Of a stretch of DNA of 64,000 bases, positions 12,761 to 24,981 are shown in pieces. This DNA is from Plasmodium brasilianum. Taxonomy: Eukaryota; Apicomplexa; Aconoidasida; Haemosporida; Plasmodiidae. Positions within the stretch are counted from its first letter, which is position 1. Each line of letters starts with the position of its first letter. Position numbers and translations under genes: made by a program. The stretch lies in NCBI RefSeq assembly GCF_023973825.1, contig NC_090121.1, positions 410,001 through 474,000 on the forward strand, given 5' to 3'. The notes under the pieces were generated by a model. That model saw only the letters and a program-made list of their open reading frames with translations, was not told the DNA's origin and ran no database searches.

Positions 12761-13779
12761 GTTGTACTCACATATATGTACTCTTTATTTTTGTAAAAAA
12801 AAATCAACCAGATAAAAATTTTATAATAATAAAGTTTGAGAGCCCTTTCATAACAATTAATAATGGAACATTCCCCGAACTTATTTCTTAGAGTGCTTTG
12901 GATAAGATAAAAAAATAGAATGTTTAATGTCGTTCTTTATTAATTCTGCGTAGTGCTATGCAATAATTAATACGAATATATATATACATACGTATGTGTG
13001 TATGCTGGGGTATGATTCTTTCTTTTACTTACATTTAAAAAGGTCTACAAATCTGTCCTAATTAAAATCTTCTTTTTTTTTTTTAAATAATAATTTATGT
13101 TCACAGTTATCCAGTTCACATTTTAACCTTCTCATTTTTACTTTGTTTAATATAAGAACCAATTTTTTACCCATATACGTGTATATGTACTTCTATACGT
13201 ATATGTACTTCTATACGTATATGTACTTCTATACGTATATGTACTTCTATACGTATATGTACTTCTATACGTATATGTACTTCTATACGTATATGTACTT
13301 CTATACGTATATGTACATCTATACGTATATGTACATCTATATATGTACAGTCTTATGGTAACCTCTGCCTAAAATGTACGGTACCATAGCTTCGGTATTA
13401 CAAATTTACTACGCATTTCGGTTAATACACGTTCCTCCTTCTTGGTTAGGTGAAATGAACTATACATCCAGTAGCAGTTATAATACATAAGATTTATAAG
13501 TTCCTTTGACGAACCAACATTATTTTTTCCTTCTCTCTCGCTTTAGTTTTAATACTGTGCTTCCAAAACTAGGTAAACACGTATGTTCACGAGATACAAT
13601 CATTGAATAGGAAAAAAAAAAAATTACAAGGATTAAGTCGTTCTATTTAACTTTATGTACAACTTTACTCTTTTTCTATTATATTATGTTCCTCCTCTTT
13701 GTTTTATTTATGTTACTTATTTTTTTTCTTCCTTCCCTCATTCTTTATCAAGGCACAATTAATAAAATGTTACTCACTA
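12016..13779. other. Gap with unassigned coding-like segments
   Basis: Flanks: start of the roadblock gene and end of the RhoGAP-like gene. Coding-like stretches lie at about 12863-12910, 13043-13180, 13370-13450 and 13520-13610, and nearly all can be read on either strand. The plus strand has better 3' splice signals (CTCTCGCTTTAG at 13544, CATTCTTTATCAAG at 13752) while the minus strand has an ATG-led frame MIVSREHTCLPSFGSTV from about 13604. I could not build one consistent gene. The segment 13186-13339 is an 18-bp repeat. Confidence 0.4.
13186..13339. repeat. 18-bp ACGTATATGTACTTCTAT tandem array
   Basis: About nine near-perfect copies of the 18-bp unit. Because 18 is divisible by 3 it creates an open frame reading MYFYTY repeatedly, which I regard as non-coding. 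Confidence 0.9.
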
Positions 13780-15350
13780 CTATTCTTTTAATTCCTCTCT
13801 TTTGAAATTAACCCTTTTACTGTTTTTCCCCGAATTTAATTTATTCTTAGACTCGTCCTTCGATTCATCCTTCGACTCATCCTTCGACTGCTCCCCTGTG
13901 TCTTCCACTGTATCTTCCATTGAGTCTTCCTCCGATTCATCGTCCTCAGACCCTTCGTCCGAATTACCATCCAAAATTTCGTTTTTTAATTCGCTTTTTT
14001 TTTTTTTTTCTTTATCTTCTACCTTTTCCTCATCTCCTGAATTCAAAGAAGTATTCAATAATGCACTTTTATCAGAATCCCTTTCCCCCTCACTACTACT
14101 ATGTTCACTCTCTTCTCCTTCCTCCTTTTCCTCCCCCTCTTCTTCATTACTTGAACTATCTGATATCTCTTCCTTTTCTTTACTCTCCTCCAATTCGCTA
14201 TCACCCTCGCTCATCTCAGAGCTGTCGCTGTCTGTGTCGTATATCTGTGGATTCTGAAAAATGAAAATGAAGCAAACCAATATTCAGTATAACATGATGG
14301 AGTAAAACACGATTGAGCAAAACGAAGAACCACCAAATCAATACAAAGTATCACTAAATAAGTACAACATACAACTAAATGAATACAAAGTACGACTAAA
14401 CAACAGCAGGAGCAACAAGGACGAAGATACAACAAATTCCCATACGCAACTAGCATATGCACACGATGAATGGGGACAACAAACACACCGTCAAAATTTC
14501 CGGAGTCTCTATTAGCATCTGAAGGCATTTATTTGCCAAGGGTATGCACTCTGAAAAAACTGCATTTGGAATTCTCGGTCTAAAAAATGTAGACGAAAAT
14601 ATTTTCGCCAGAGTTTCTATGGTCATATTATTTTCACTTGAATGGATAGATACAGTTTTAAAAAATTTTAAAAGGCACAGTAAGCATTCCTTAACTCCTT
14701 GTTCTAATTTATTATATAGTTTAAACAAGTTAGCTCTTATTACTTTATCTGATGCTGATACAATTTTTAAATGATATAATCTAGAAAAAGCATCTTTACC
14801 TAATAAACCATGTTTCTGTGTATCTAGAAAAAGTCTAAAAGAACAGACCAAAGAAGGAATATTGTTAAAGTCTGTTGTTGGCTCACCATATTCTATATCT
14901 CCAACTATACCATATAAAGAATTTGCATCTGTTTGTAAATAAAATAAATCTTTTGTATTTATAATTTCTGTTTTAGTTAAATGACTTAAAAAATCTACAA
15001 CAATGGATGGAATATATTTAAACTCTTTATATCCTTTACCAAATCGTTGGCATAATATTTCAAGATCAGAACCAAAAACTGAAACTGGTTTTTCTCCTAA
15101 TAATACTTCTTCATTTCTTTGTACTATATAAGGAAAATGTCTTAAGTAAATTGTCGGATTCACATTTAATTTTAAAAATAAGTCTTCTAACTTTTCTATA
15201 TATTCTACTTTTTTCCAAAATTTTGCTGATACGAATGGAGTTATGATCGTTAGCACAGTTTTGGACAAGAATCCACTATGAACCAGGTATAACCTCTTCA
15301 AATTCTTTTTGTATTTTCTCGGTAACGTGTCATACCCTATATAAGCAGCA

Positions 15351-15383
<33 letters not shown>

Positions 15384-16695
15384 TAGGGGGGAAGAATTAT
15401 ACACATAGTGGTGTAGCGAATGGGCGATCAGGCTAAGCAGTGAAGAGACAATGTGGGGACGTGTTCATGGGACAAAGATTTTCACAAAAATTAGAAGCAG
15501 ACTAAACCATTTAAAGAATAACAAAGCTATGTATTTCTTTATTTCTCCAGATTCCTTATTATAGTAATTTCAGATATAACTATTATTATAACCACTACTT
15601 TTGTTGATTGCTTTATTAATTTGTTTTTAATGTTTTTCTTTTTCTTTTTTTTTTTTTTTTTTTCTTACACTGCTTGGCATAGGTATAAACTGCATCATTC
15701 AACCAATTCGTATGAGTTTCGCATAGTATCAGCACATAGTTTTCCTTCACTACTGGGTCTAACGTCATTATTGCATATCTCCTATAATGTGAAAATGAAA
15801 AAAATAGATTTATGATTCATAATGAATATATTTCAATCAGTTAAAATTTTAGCTTCTTTTTTATGCATTTTTTTTTTTAAATGTAATATTCAAAATGTGC
15901 ACAAAAGTAAGGGATTTAAATTTTTTCGAACGCTCCTTTTTCTTCACTCTCTTTTGCGTCCTAATTTTGTAAAAGGTCCTCAATGCACGTGTAGACATTC
16001 GTAGACATACGGATGAATAGATGTATACACGTGTGTATATTCTAGTATATGTACGTACACTTATATGCATGAATGTGCGCTTTTATGCATGAACGTATGT
16101 AATGTCCATCCACAAAAGTAAGCGCCATGTAGTCATGCTAATAACAATATTGTAATCTTTCGATTTGCAAAAATCCATTTACAGTGTTTTCTCAGGGTCG
16201 GCCCCAGATGATATTATAAAACAAGGGATTAGTAAAACGATGTGCGATCCGTATCCATCTTTTCCTATCACTTTAAGTAAATCTGTCTTATATAACCTAT
16301 TATAAAACGAACGGTTTACATTTATGTAAGGATAAAGAAGTACAAGTATAAAAAATTTATTTTTTGACGAATACTGAAAAATGATTGTCGTGAATCCGTA
16401 CAAAACAGCATACGTATATATGCCCTGATGTGTGTATTATGTGTACATATATGCATGTATATACATATACACATATATACACATATACACATATATACAT
16501 ATACATATATACGCATATACGCATATATACATATGTATGTTTACATGCATGTGTGATAAAAGAGAAAATAGTTTATCTACAATAAAACACACAAATTTTT
16601 TGTTACTCATCAAAATTTTCCGTATAAGATTTTTTCAGCAATTTTTCGTATTCCACCAAAATTTCTTGAGGAACTTCAGCATCGGAGTCTAACAT
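13780..16695 (-). CDS. CRAL-TRIO / RhoGAP-like protein with acidic C-terminal tail, 5 exons
   Basis: 545 aa. Minus-strand exons: 16607-16695, 16183-16296, 15669-15781, 14489-15336, 13780-14253; phases agree. Residues about 30-185 resemble the CRAL-TRIO (Sec14-like) lipid-binding domain of ARHGAP1/p50RhoGAP: DLLKVIGKDGYG, RYAIMTLDPVV, then LPRKYKKNLKRLYLVH and ITPFVSAKFWKKVEYI. Residues about 192-380 resemble RhoGAP (VFGSDLEILCQ, IPSIVVDFL, NNIPSLVCSFRLFL, ETLAKIFSSTFFRP). The GIFRRSA arginine-finger loop of true RhoGAPs is replaced by DLFYLQTDAN, so GAP catalysis is unlikely. Residues about 389-545 are Asp/Glu/Ser-rich with KDES repeats, on their own exon. Likely role: lipid- or GTPase-binding scaffold (inference). 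The first ATG, giving MLDSDAEVPQEI, is the start. Confidence 0.75.
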
Positions 16696-17234
16696 TTTTT
16701 GATCGGCACTTGAACAAAGTTAAATTTAAAAAAAGAAAAGAGAAGAGAAGAGAAAAAAGAAACGAAAAGAAAACAGAGAAAAGAGAAGAGAAAAAAGAAA
16801 CGAAAAGAAAACAGAGAAAAGAGAAGAGAAAAAAGAAACGAAAAGAAAACAGAGAAAAGAGAAGATAAGAGAAGATAAGAGAACAGAGAAGAAAAGAGAA
16901 CAGAGAAAAGAGAAGAAAAGAGATCAGAGAAAAGAGAAGAAAAGAAAACAGAGAAGATAGAAGATATGAAAAAAGAAAGGAAAAAATAGAAGTTATGAAA
17001 AGTAAAACAGGAAAAGGCGTTCACACAAAAATAATAATGGGAATATTAGTACGCGCAGAAACAGAAATGTGCTTATGCATGTACATGTAAAACCAAAACA
17101 TCCTTATAATATGATTTGCTAAACAATGTTATTTCATGCAATGTTTATGATTCGTTCATATTTTTTTTAACAGCTTATTTTAAAATATGTTAATAAGTGA
17201 AGTGTTGTCTTTTTTTTTTTTTTTTTGTCCCTAG

Positions 17235-17932
17235 TCAAGGGGGTACTTTATTTAATCACACTACATATCATATGCTGTTTGCACTATTTTTGCACAGCTT
17301 TTTTTACTGTCTTGCGTTATTTTCTGTTGTTTAACGATTTTGTCTCTTCGCTCCATGTACAATTTTTTGAAATAAAAAAAAATATTTGCGTTTTCAAAAA
17401 GGGTAAAATATAAAATAAATATCAGATAAGCAGTTAAAATGTGCTGCGGTTAAAGTACTATGCGGTTAAAAATTGCAAATATAAAGGTAAAAATTTTAAA
17501 TGCATTCTTTTTAACATTATACTTTACTCAAATGAACATGTATTTGCTGAAGGCAGTTTTTCTGCATTTTAATTTTTTCTTCTCTTTCCACAAGATAGCT
17601 AAGATCTTACAAAATATAAATATATACGTACGTATATATATGTATTATATATATGTGTGTATGGTGGATGTTTTTCACTTTTTTAAGAGCTTAGTGAAAA
17701 TAACTACAATTATATACAAGCATCGTAAATACAAAAACAATATTCCTTATTGTTCAGTATACTGTTCCTTGATGATGGCCCCTATTTTTATAGCAATTCT
17801 TTCGCAAATATTTTACTTATAAGATTAAAATGCAGACCTATATCGCGCTTTTGGAATTTAATAATTCATTCCACATTTTATCTGTTTTTTATATGGCTTT
17901 TATTAAACTTTTTAACTTTCCTCTTTAAATAA
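17235..17932 (+). CDS. Candidate multi-exon membrane protein (structure unresolved)
   Basis: After a strong acceptor (TTTTTGTCCCTAG) an exon 17235-17402 is open throughout and hydrophobic (GVLYLITLHIICCLHYF). Short following exons at 17604-17627 and 17688-17724 agree in phase, and a last open stretch 17758-17932 reads ILFLDDGPYFYSNSFANILL, ends with two hydrophobic segments, and stops at 17932. The intron implied between 17724 and 17758 is only 33 bp, which is too short, and another frame is open there, so the structure is wrong somewhere. The first exon is not found. I do not recognise the family. Confidence 0.3.
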
Positions 17933-18142
17933 AACTCAAGTTAAAATACTGGCACTTATATATATGTGTATAAGTCGAAATTATGTACTTGATGAAATTT
18001 TTAATTTTACATTAAGCTTTTTTTAAAATTTCGTGAAATATTTACACAAAAAAAAAAAAAAGAGAAACACTTATATATGTGTGTAAACACATGTACACAT
18101 AATTAAATATATGTGCTTACATGTAAATACAAGTGAGTATAA

Positions 18143-18187
<45 letters not shown>

Positions 18188-20002
18188 CACATACATGTAT
18201 TATATAAGTGTAAATTCGTGAACTCATACCGTACAATGGTAAGCATTTTAAAACATCTGTAAAAGAATATATATAAATATATGCTTACATAATATGCTTT
18301 TAATATTTACTGAGAGTAAAATTACACGGTTACACACACAATATTGAAAAAATGCAGAAAATTCTCCTTATTTTTTAATTTTACATTAACAGTACATGCT
18401 TGATATTATAAAAAGAAAAAAATATAATTTTCCTTGTGCTTCTTTCTTATGACCATTTTACCCATATAATTGATGTTACGTTCATTTTTATTTTTAATTG
18501 AATGTTTATGTACGGGTCATAAAATGGGATACTTTTATTCCACATACAAAGTATATATATATGTATGAACTTATGTATTACTATGTAGGTGAACTGTTCA
18601 TAAAAGAATGAATAAATTGGGGACAAAAATATGTACTATTCATGTAAATCACCCCAAATGTCCTTACCTATATTATAATCACTATTTCGCTATATATATA
18701 TATATATATATATATGTAGAAGCTAACTTTTCCAAAGAAAGAAAACAACCTATTTTTTTATATTCCGTTTGGGGGAAAAAAAAAAAAAAAATTTTAGTGA
18801 TTATTTTAGTATGTGTATGTATATGTATATGCAAATTTACACATGTACATAAACATTTACAAGTGTACATATTAACATACCCATTTCTTCGTTTTATACT
18901 TTTTAAACGGTTGTATATACATATACATGGGGTAAAAAAATAAAAAGAATAATTTAAACAAAAATAATAAAATAGAAAGAAATAATAAAATAAAAAGAAA
19001 TAATAAAATAGAAAGAAATAATAAAATAAAAAGAAATAATAAAATAGAAAGAAACAATAATATAGAAAGAAATAATAAAATAAAAAGAAATAATAAAATA
19101 GAAAGAAATAATAAAATAGAAAAAATAATAAAATAAAAAAAATAAAAAGAATAATTTAAACAAAAATAATAAAACTAAAAAAAATAAAAAACAGTAATGA
19201 AACGCGGTATTATAAAATTTAACAAAATGGCCAAATGTCAGTGATACATGGACAAACAAATAGTGGAATTAATATTTCCCTTCAGCAAATTCCCCCAACA
19301 TTTAATTTTTTTGGCCAAATGATTACAGAAATATATTCGCTTAACCCATTATAAAAGTTTTAATATTAACATCGCGAATATAATTTTACGTTATTAATAT
19401 TATTATTATTGTTCTTTTTGGTTTTATAATGTCCCTATTTAACATGTTTATATAAAAAATATATTAAAATAGATAGAACAACATCGTAATGTTTTCAACC
19501 AGCTGATACAAAAATGCATCATAAAATACAATGTACAATACAACGTAAAAGGCCAAGTAAAATACAACGTAAAAGGCCAAGTAAAATACAACGTAAAGGG
19601 TACAGTAAAATACAACGTAAAAGGGAAAGTAAAATACTGATTGCTTTACTAATCACCTATTAGAAAAATTCAAAAACGCTCAAAAAAATTAAGCAAAATG
19701 AATAAAAATTTTTGAAATTAAAAAAGATTAAAATAACAAAAATTTAGACGATGATGAAAAAAATACATCTTAATTTTTTACTTTTATTCTGTTTACCTTA
19801 ATCATGTATAATTTTTGCTACCATTTCTTTTCTTTTTCTTCTTTTTTTTTTTTTTTTTTTGTTTGCGACATATGTTATAGGCAGTGGGTGCGTATAATTG
19901 TAAGCAGCGTGATTTTAAAATGAAAGTGCATAATTCATTTTTATAAAATAAACTTTTTATTTTTACATAGAATACTATTTTTACAGATTTAAAGAATAAC
20001 TA

Positions 20003-20335
20003 TCAATTTTTAAAAATATATTTATAGAAAAGGAAATTCTAATGGATAACAAAAAAAAAAAATAAAAATAAAATAAATATAAAAAAACAAAATAAAACAA
20101 AATAATATAAAATGAAACATAAAAGGAATAAAGTAGAAAGATAGAAGAAAAAAAAAAAAAAAAAAAAAAAAAAAATAGAACAAAACAAAATAACAGCTTT
20201 ACACACCAATGCTTCATACAATTTGTAGACTCCATAAAAAGTTTTTTTCGAAATATTATTTTTCCTTTTTTTACAAATTTTTTTTTTTTTTTTTTTTTTT
20301 ATCCTTCTATTTTTTTTAATAAATATATGAAACAT
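20003..20335 (-). CDS. Candidate two-exon small basic protein
   Basis: Minus strand: exon 20207-20335 begins with ATG (MFHIFIKKNRRIKK), has a poly-Lys stretch and ends KKTFYGVYKLYEAL before GTGTGT; exon 20003-20038 follows a TTGTTATCCATTAG acceptor in phase and ends YKYIFKN. It would encode 54 aa. It is very low in complexity apart from the YGVYKLYEAL segment, and the assignment is weak. Confidence 0.2.
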
Positions 20336-20676
20336 TTTATGTTAATATTTGTATTTAAAAAAAATAAAATAAAATAAACAATAAAGATAAAGATAAAGAT
20401 AAAGGTAAAGGTAAACATAAAAATAAAAATAAAGGTAAAACAAAACTAAAACACATTATTCCCCTACTAAACAATACAATGTTGTACATTTTTTGCTTTT
20501 AAAATAAGATGTAAATTTCTACATATATTTTACGTTTTTCTGCCTTACCGTTTTGTTGTTTTTCTTTTTTTCTATCTGTTTATTTTTGCTCCGTCTGTAT
20601 ATTTTATTTTATTTTGTGCTATTTATTTTAATAGTATACAACTTTATGCGCTTAAAAATAAAACAGCACTTTTCAA

Positions 20677-21002
20677 TTACCGATTTACTGTTGCCTCCTT
20701 TGGGATAAGATGAACTATATAAGAGAAAATATAACAAAAAGAAAAAAAAAAAAAAATAGAGAAAAATAAAACAAAATAGAATGATAGAAATACTGCACAT
20801 ACACATATTTAATTTGAATAAAAAGAGTAATCTCTCTACATTTATAATTTTTTTTCCTTTTTGTTTTTTTCCCAAATGCATCTGCTAAATTCGTGCGAAT
20901 ACACATGTTAGAATAATTTTTATATATGTTTATTTAACTTTCCGCGAAGAATGCAGTTACACTTATACATGTGCTACAACGCGTAAGCATAAACAAGCCC
21001 AT
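20677..21002 (-). CDS. Candidate three-exon small protein
   Basis: Minus-strand exons 20939-21002, 20840-20884 and 20677-20714 join in phase into 48 aa: MGLFMLTRCSTCISV..., then DAFGKKTKRKKNYK, then FHLIPKEATVNR and stop. The last acceptor has a long pyrimidine tract (TTTTTCTTTTTGTTATATTTTCTC then TTATATAG). The hydrophobic start and basic end could suit an organellar ribosomal protein, but I do not recognise it. The first exon is the least certain. Confidence 0.3.
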
Positions 21003-21242
21003 GTAATGATAACGTAGGATTAGTGATTAGTCTATAGTCATTCCAAAAAGAAAGAACACATATATATATACGTATGTTCATTTATTTATTTATAACAATT
21101 TTAAGAAACAAAATATTTTACGCCTTTTTTGTGAAATTAATTCTTCGTTTTAAATTTTCATTTTAAATTTTTGTTTTAAATTTTCGTTTTAATTTTTTTT
21201 TTTTATTGGGGTATCACTATCTGATTAATGGACAAGTACTAC

Positions 21243-21284
<42 letters not shown>

Positions 21285-21660
21285 ATGAATATATCTGCGT
21301 GTTTACACGTATGTACGTAAGTGTGCATATTCCCATATATTTATACGGGTCTCTTTTTTTAAATAACATATAATTTCTTTTTTCAAAGATATGATGGTGT
21401 AGTAGTTTGAAGTAACGCACGTTTGTTTTGTTTGCTCACATATATACTCTGGATCTGCAATAGGGGAAGAAGTATATTTATGTGTATACGTTTGTACACG
21501 GTCGTGTAGATGTGTGTATTTATGTGTACCTTTGTATACCTAAGCACGTATGTACACCCATGTATGTATATGTACACATATACTTCTCTTTACCCACATA
21601 CAAATGTGCATATTCTACCGGCTATTCATACTTAGTGAAAGGAAGACATGAACATTCAAA

Positions 21661-24340
21661 ATGGTGGTGAGTAGACGCGGAGAAAGTAAGCACATGCTCT
21701 TTCTGAACAGTGTTAATTCAAAAAAAAAATTAAATATAACAGAAAAAAAAAATATTTTGGAAAAAGTGCACATACTACCTATAAGAAAATGTGTTTCAAA
21801 TTTCGATGAGTTGTACAACAAGTTGAATTTATTAATTAGTGACAGACATGTTTTGTATGAAGGATTTATTATTAGCATAAAAAAGGAAGAACATATCTAT
21901 AATTTGGACAAGACTAATCAAAATGAAAAAGAATTAGGGTATATAAATACAGTACATGAAGAAGAATTAAATAAAGAAAGCGAAGCAAAAGGTACCATAA
22001 TGGAAACAAATAACCAAGGCATCTTTGTAAATATAGAAAAGAGGAAGAGTAATAATATGCAAATGATAGTTCAAGAAGAAAAGGAAAAAACGAAAATATT
22101 AAATGATAGTCAAATTTGCCTGTATAATCATAAAAAAAAAAAAGAATATTCCAATTCAAATAATGATGTTGAATATGTCGTTGTCAACTGTGTACCATCG
22201 AAAGGAATACTAAGTCATGATACTTTAATTTATACTGATGGAAAATATGCAGATAATTTATCGAAAATTCAAATATTAATAATTAAAGACAGAAACTATA
22301 AAAAATATGAAAAAAAAGTAAAAAAAAGATTTTTTTCTTTAAAAAAATATTTATTTAAAAAGAGCAACTATATTTTTAATGAAGCCATATCCTTAATACC
22401 ATTTTATTTTGATTGTTTTTCTAAAAAATATAAAACGAATAAACAGCATGAAAATAATATGTCAATACAAAATAAAGATGAAAACGTATTACAAGAAAAA
22501 AAAAAAAAAAAAAAAAAAAACCTCGTCTTAGAACAAATTTTTTTAACTTATCTATATCCATACTTCAAGAAGAACAAGAACAAATTATTTTATTGCGGAA
22601 AGTTATTCATCATAAACAATTTTTCTTTTCTTGTTGTAAAAGTTGACTCAGACGTGAAAGTTGGATTCATCGACGATAGAACGGTTGGGAACGAAATGAG
22701 CGTTTGCTTGCTTTGCAGCATTGTCTGCTTCACAAAGAGAGTGCACTATTTGATTTGATTTTATTACTTTATTGTTTTATTACTTTATTGTTTTATTACT
22801 TTACTGTTTTATTACTTTACTGTTTTATTACTTTATTGTTTTATTACTTTATTGTTTTATTACTTTATTGTTATATTACTTTACTGTTTTATTACTTTAT
22901 TGTTTTATTACTTTATTGTTATATTACTTTACTGTCTTATTACTTTATTGTTTTATTTTATTTTTTTGCTTTGTCTTATATTATTGATTCTTTGCTAGTG
23001 TTGTATGGGTGCTGCTGGTGTACGTACCTTTGCGTAAATGTACCTACGTGTGCATGTGCCTTCGCATGAATGTACTTAACTGTGCATGCAATATGCACTG
23101 CAAAATAAGGCGGAAATATTTGTAGTTATTTATGAGGAATGTGCAAGTGCGGAACTTCGTCTCTCGCCTTATTTTTGCTTCAAATCTATTCTTATGATTA
23201 ATTTATTAATTACTGCTTCGATTACTGCTTCGATTACTGCTTCAATTACTGCTTCAATTACTGCTTCAATTACTGCTTCAATTACTGCTTCAATTACTGC
23301 TTCAATTACTGCTTCGATTACTGCTCCAATTACTGCTTCATTTACTGCTTTATTTACTTCTTCCTTTTTAGGAAATCGTCCTGAATGCAGATTCCTACGA
23401 CCACTATAACAACGTGCACATAGTGCCGCTGTACGACACACTGCCAACTACATATAATTACGATTTGTTTATGGATTACATTAAACCATATATAGAAAGG
23501 AATTATTTAAGTGTGTTTTCTATTTATGAAACGTTCTTTTATAAAGGAGTGCAATTTAAAATAATGGGAGTTGCCCCTGTGGATGTGAAATATGGAAAAG
23601 GTAGAATTAGTTGTAATACATTCATCTATATAGATGGGTCTATTAAACCAACCTTTTTTGATGTTATATCAAAGGAGTCAGTAACTTATATTAAGTGCTT
23701 GCCATTTGAATATAAACCTTATGCAATACTAAACATTTTACAACATCTAGATACGGACTCTTTGCTAAGGCTCTTTCCATCAGCGAATAATAGTTTACAG
23801 GACGACAACAATAACAATGATAGTAATAGTAGTAACGAGGATTGTAATGGCGAGTGTAATGGCGATTGTAATAGAAACAATAACAGAAACAGTAACTGTA
23901 ATATTAATTGTAATATTAACTGTAATAATAATTGGAATAATAATTGGAATAATAATAAACGCGAAAAAAATGTGTTAAAAAATTTGACGAAACATAAATA
24001 TATATTCAATAGATTAGGCAAAAATAACAATGACAATAAAAGCGAGGCGGGAAATGTGGATAGTATGGATAAAGGCGATGCCAAAGATGGTAATATCATT
24101 GACGGCAGTAGCGGTAATGGCAGTACCAACTGCAACATTAAGATTTCTAAAAAGAAGGGGGCGTGTGCACTAAGAAGCAATTTAATAAACGAACAATGCG
24201 CCGTATGTTTTGAATATTTTCAGGATTACGATAAATGCATTAAATTAACTTGTCTACACACATATCATTGGAAATGCGTAAAAAGTTGGTTTAAATTTAA
24301 TTTAACATGCCCTTGCTGTCGACACACCATAGACATATAG
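21661..24340 (+). CDS. RING-H2 protein with Cdc48-N-like modules, 2 exons
   Basis: About 663 aa; exon 1 from 21661 to about 22683 (the donor could be 22701), exon 2 23372-24340. The C-terminus is a RING-H2 finger at about 24197-24330: CAVC, LTC, LHTYHWKC, SWFKFNLTCPCC, with the C3H2C3 spacing of E3 ubiquitin ligases. Exon 2 starts with VHIVPLYDTLPTTYNYDLF and YIKPYIERNYL, then a block ending NTFIYIDGSI, closely like the second N-terminal subdomain of p97/Cdc48 (HVLPIDDTV...LFEVYLKPYFLEAYRP...FKVVETDP). Exon 1 holds two more diverged copies (VHILPIRKCVSNFDELY with CVPSKGILSHDTLIYTDG, and LTYLYPYFKKNKNKLFYCGK). The intron contains two tandem arrays. A ubiquitin ligase working with Cdc48-type substrates is an inference. 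Start is the first ATG; the later ATG giving MLFLNSV is possible. Confidence 0.75.
22765..23355. repeat. Two tandem arrays inside the RING gene intron
   Basis: First, about a dozen copies of a 17-bp TTATTACTTTATTGTTT unit (22765-22965). Second, about twelve copies of a 12-bp ATTACTGCTTCA unit (23209-23350). Both are within the intron and both generate long spurious open frames (LLYCFITLLFYY and ITAS repeats). Confidence 0.85.
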
Positions 24341-24981
24341 ACACCGTCCATATTAACAATAACAACATGAAATGCTCACAATTGTGCAAGTGAAAAATAT
24401 GTAAAAAAGCAGAAAAAAATAAAAAATGATATATGCACATCATTCTCCATATATATTTTTATCTCATAATGTAGTTAGCGTTTTTATAAGAATACTTCTT
24501 ATACATCCAAAAAATACAATATGCACAATGTGTTTACGAGAACTTATGATACCTATTTTTTTTTTTTTTATTATATTATTTATTATATTATATTATTTAT
24601 TTTATTTTATTTTTTTTTGTATCTTTACATAGAGAGGGCGGAATAAATGTACGAACATTACTGCACCCATTATGTGTTCTCGGATTTCAAATAAAGACGA
24701 AAAGAAAAAAAGGAGTTCCTTTCGTTCGTTAATTTCTCGCTTTTGACGAAACGTATATATAAAAGGGTCATAAAATGCTTCTTTCTGTGTGCGCGCATAC
24801 ATATGAACATATATTATCCCCATACGACCACACACATACATACTAACATACATCCGTGTGCATATATGCATACATATATTTTTACCAATCCTTCCACGTG
24901 CACGTATAACTGTAATTCTAGTGCCTCTCTTTCTGTCAGAGGAGCAAAACCCGCTCAATAAAAAGAAACATTCGTAAACAA
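24341..24981. other. Intergenic between RING gene and TFB5-like gene
   Basis: About 640 bp, AT-rich with poly-T and TATATT runs at 24559-24620. I see no convincing exon. It should hold the 3' UTR of the RING gene and the promoter of the next gene. Confidence 0.5.

Larger units (their letters stand above)
16696..21660. other. 5-kb stretch without a confident gene
   Basis: Very AT-rich. Holds purine-rich AGAGAAGAGAAAAAAGAAACG repeats at 16731-16985, a 15-bp AAATAATAAAATAGA-type array at 18955-19160, a 23-bp AAGGCCAAGTAAAATACAACGT array at 19540-19635, poly-A/T runs and (TA)n tracts. Candidate exons at 17235-17932 (+), 20003-20335 (-) and 20677-21002 (-) are entered separately. Confidence 0.5.

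Noticed and set aside
22772..23447. Frames LLYCFITLLFYY and ITAS/IEAV repeats
   Set aside because: They are the two tandem arrays in the RING gene intron; the intron has a good acceptor at 23371 and the exon frames match across it.
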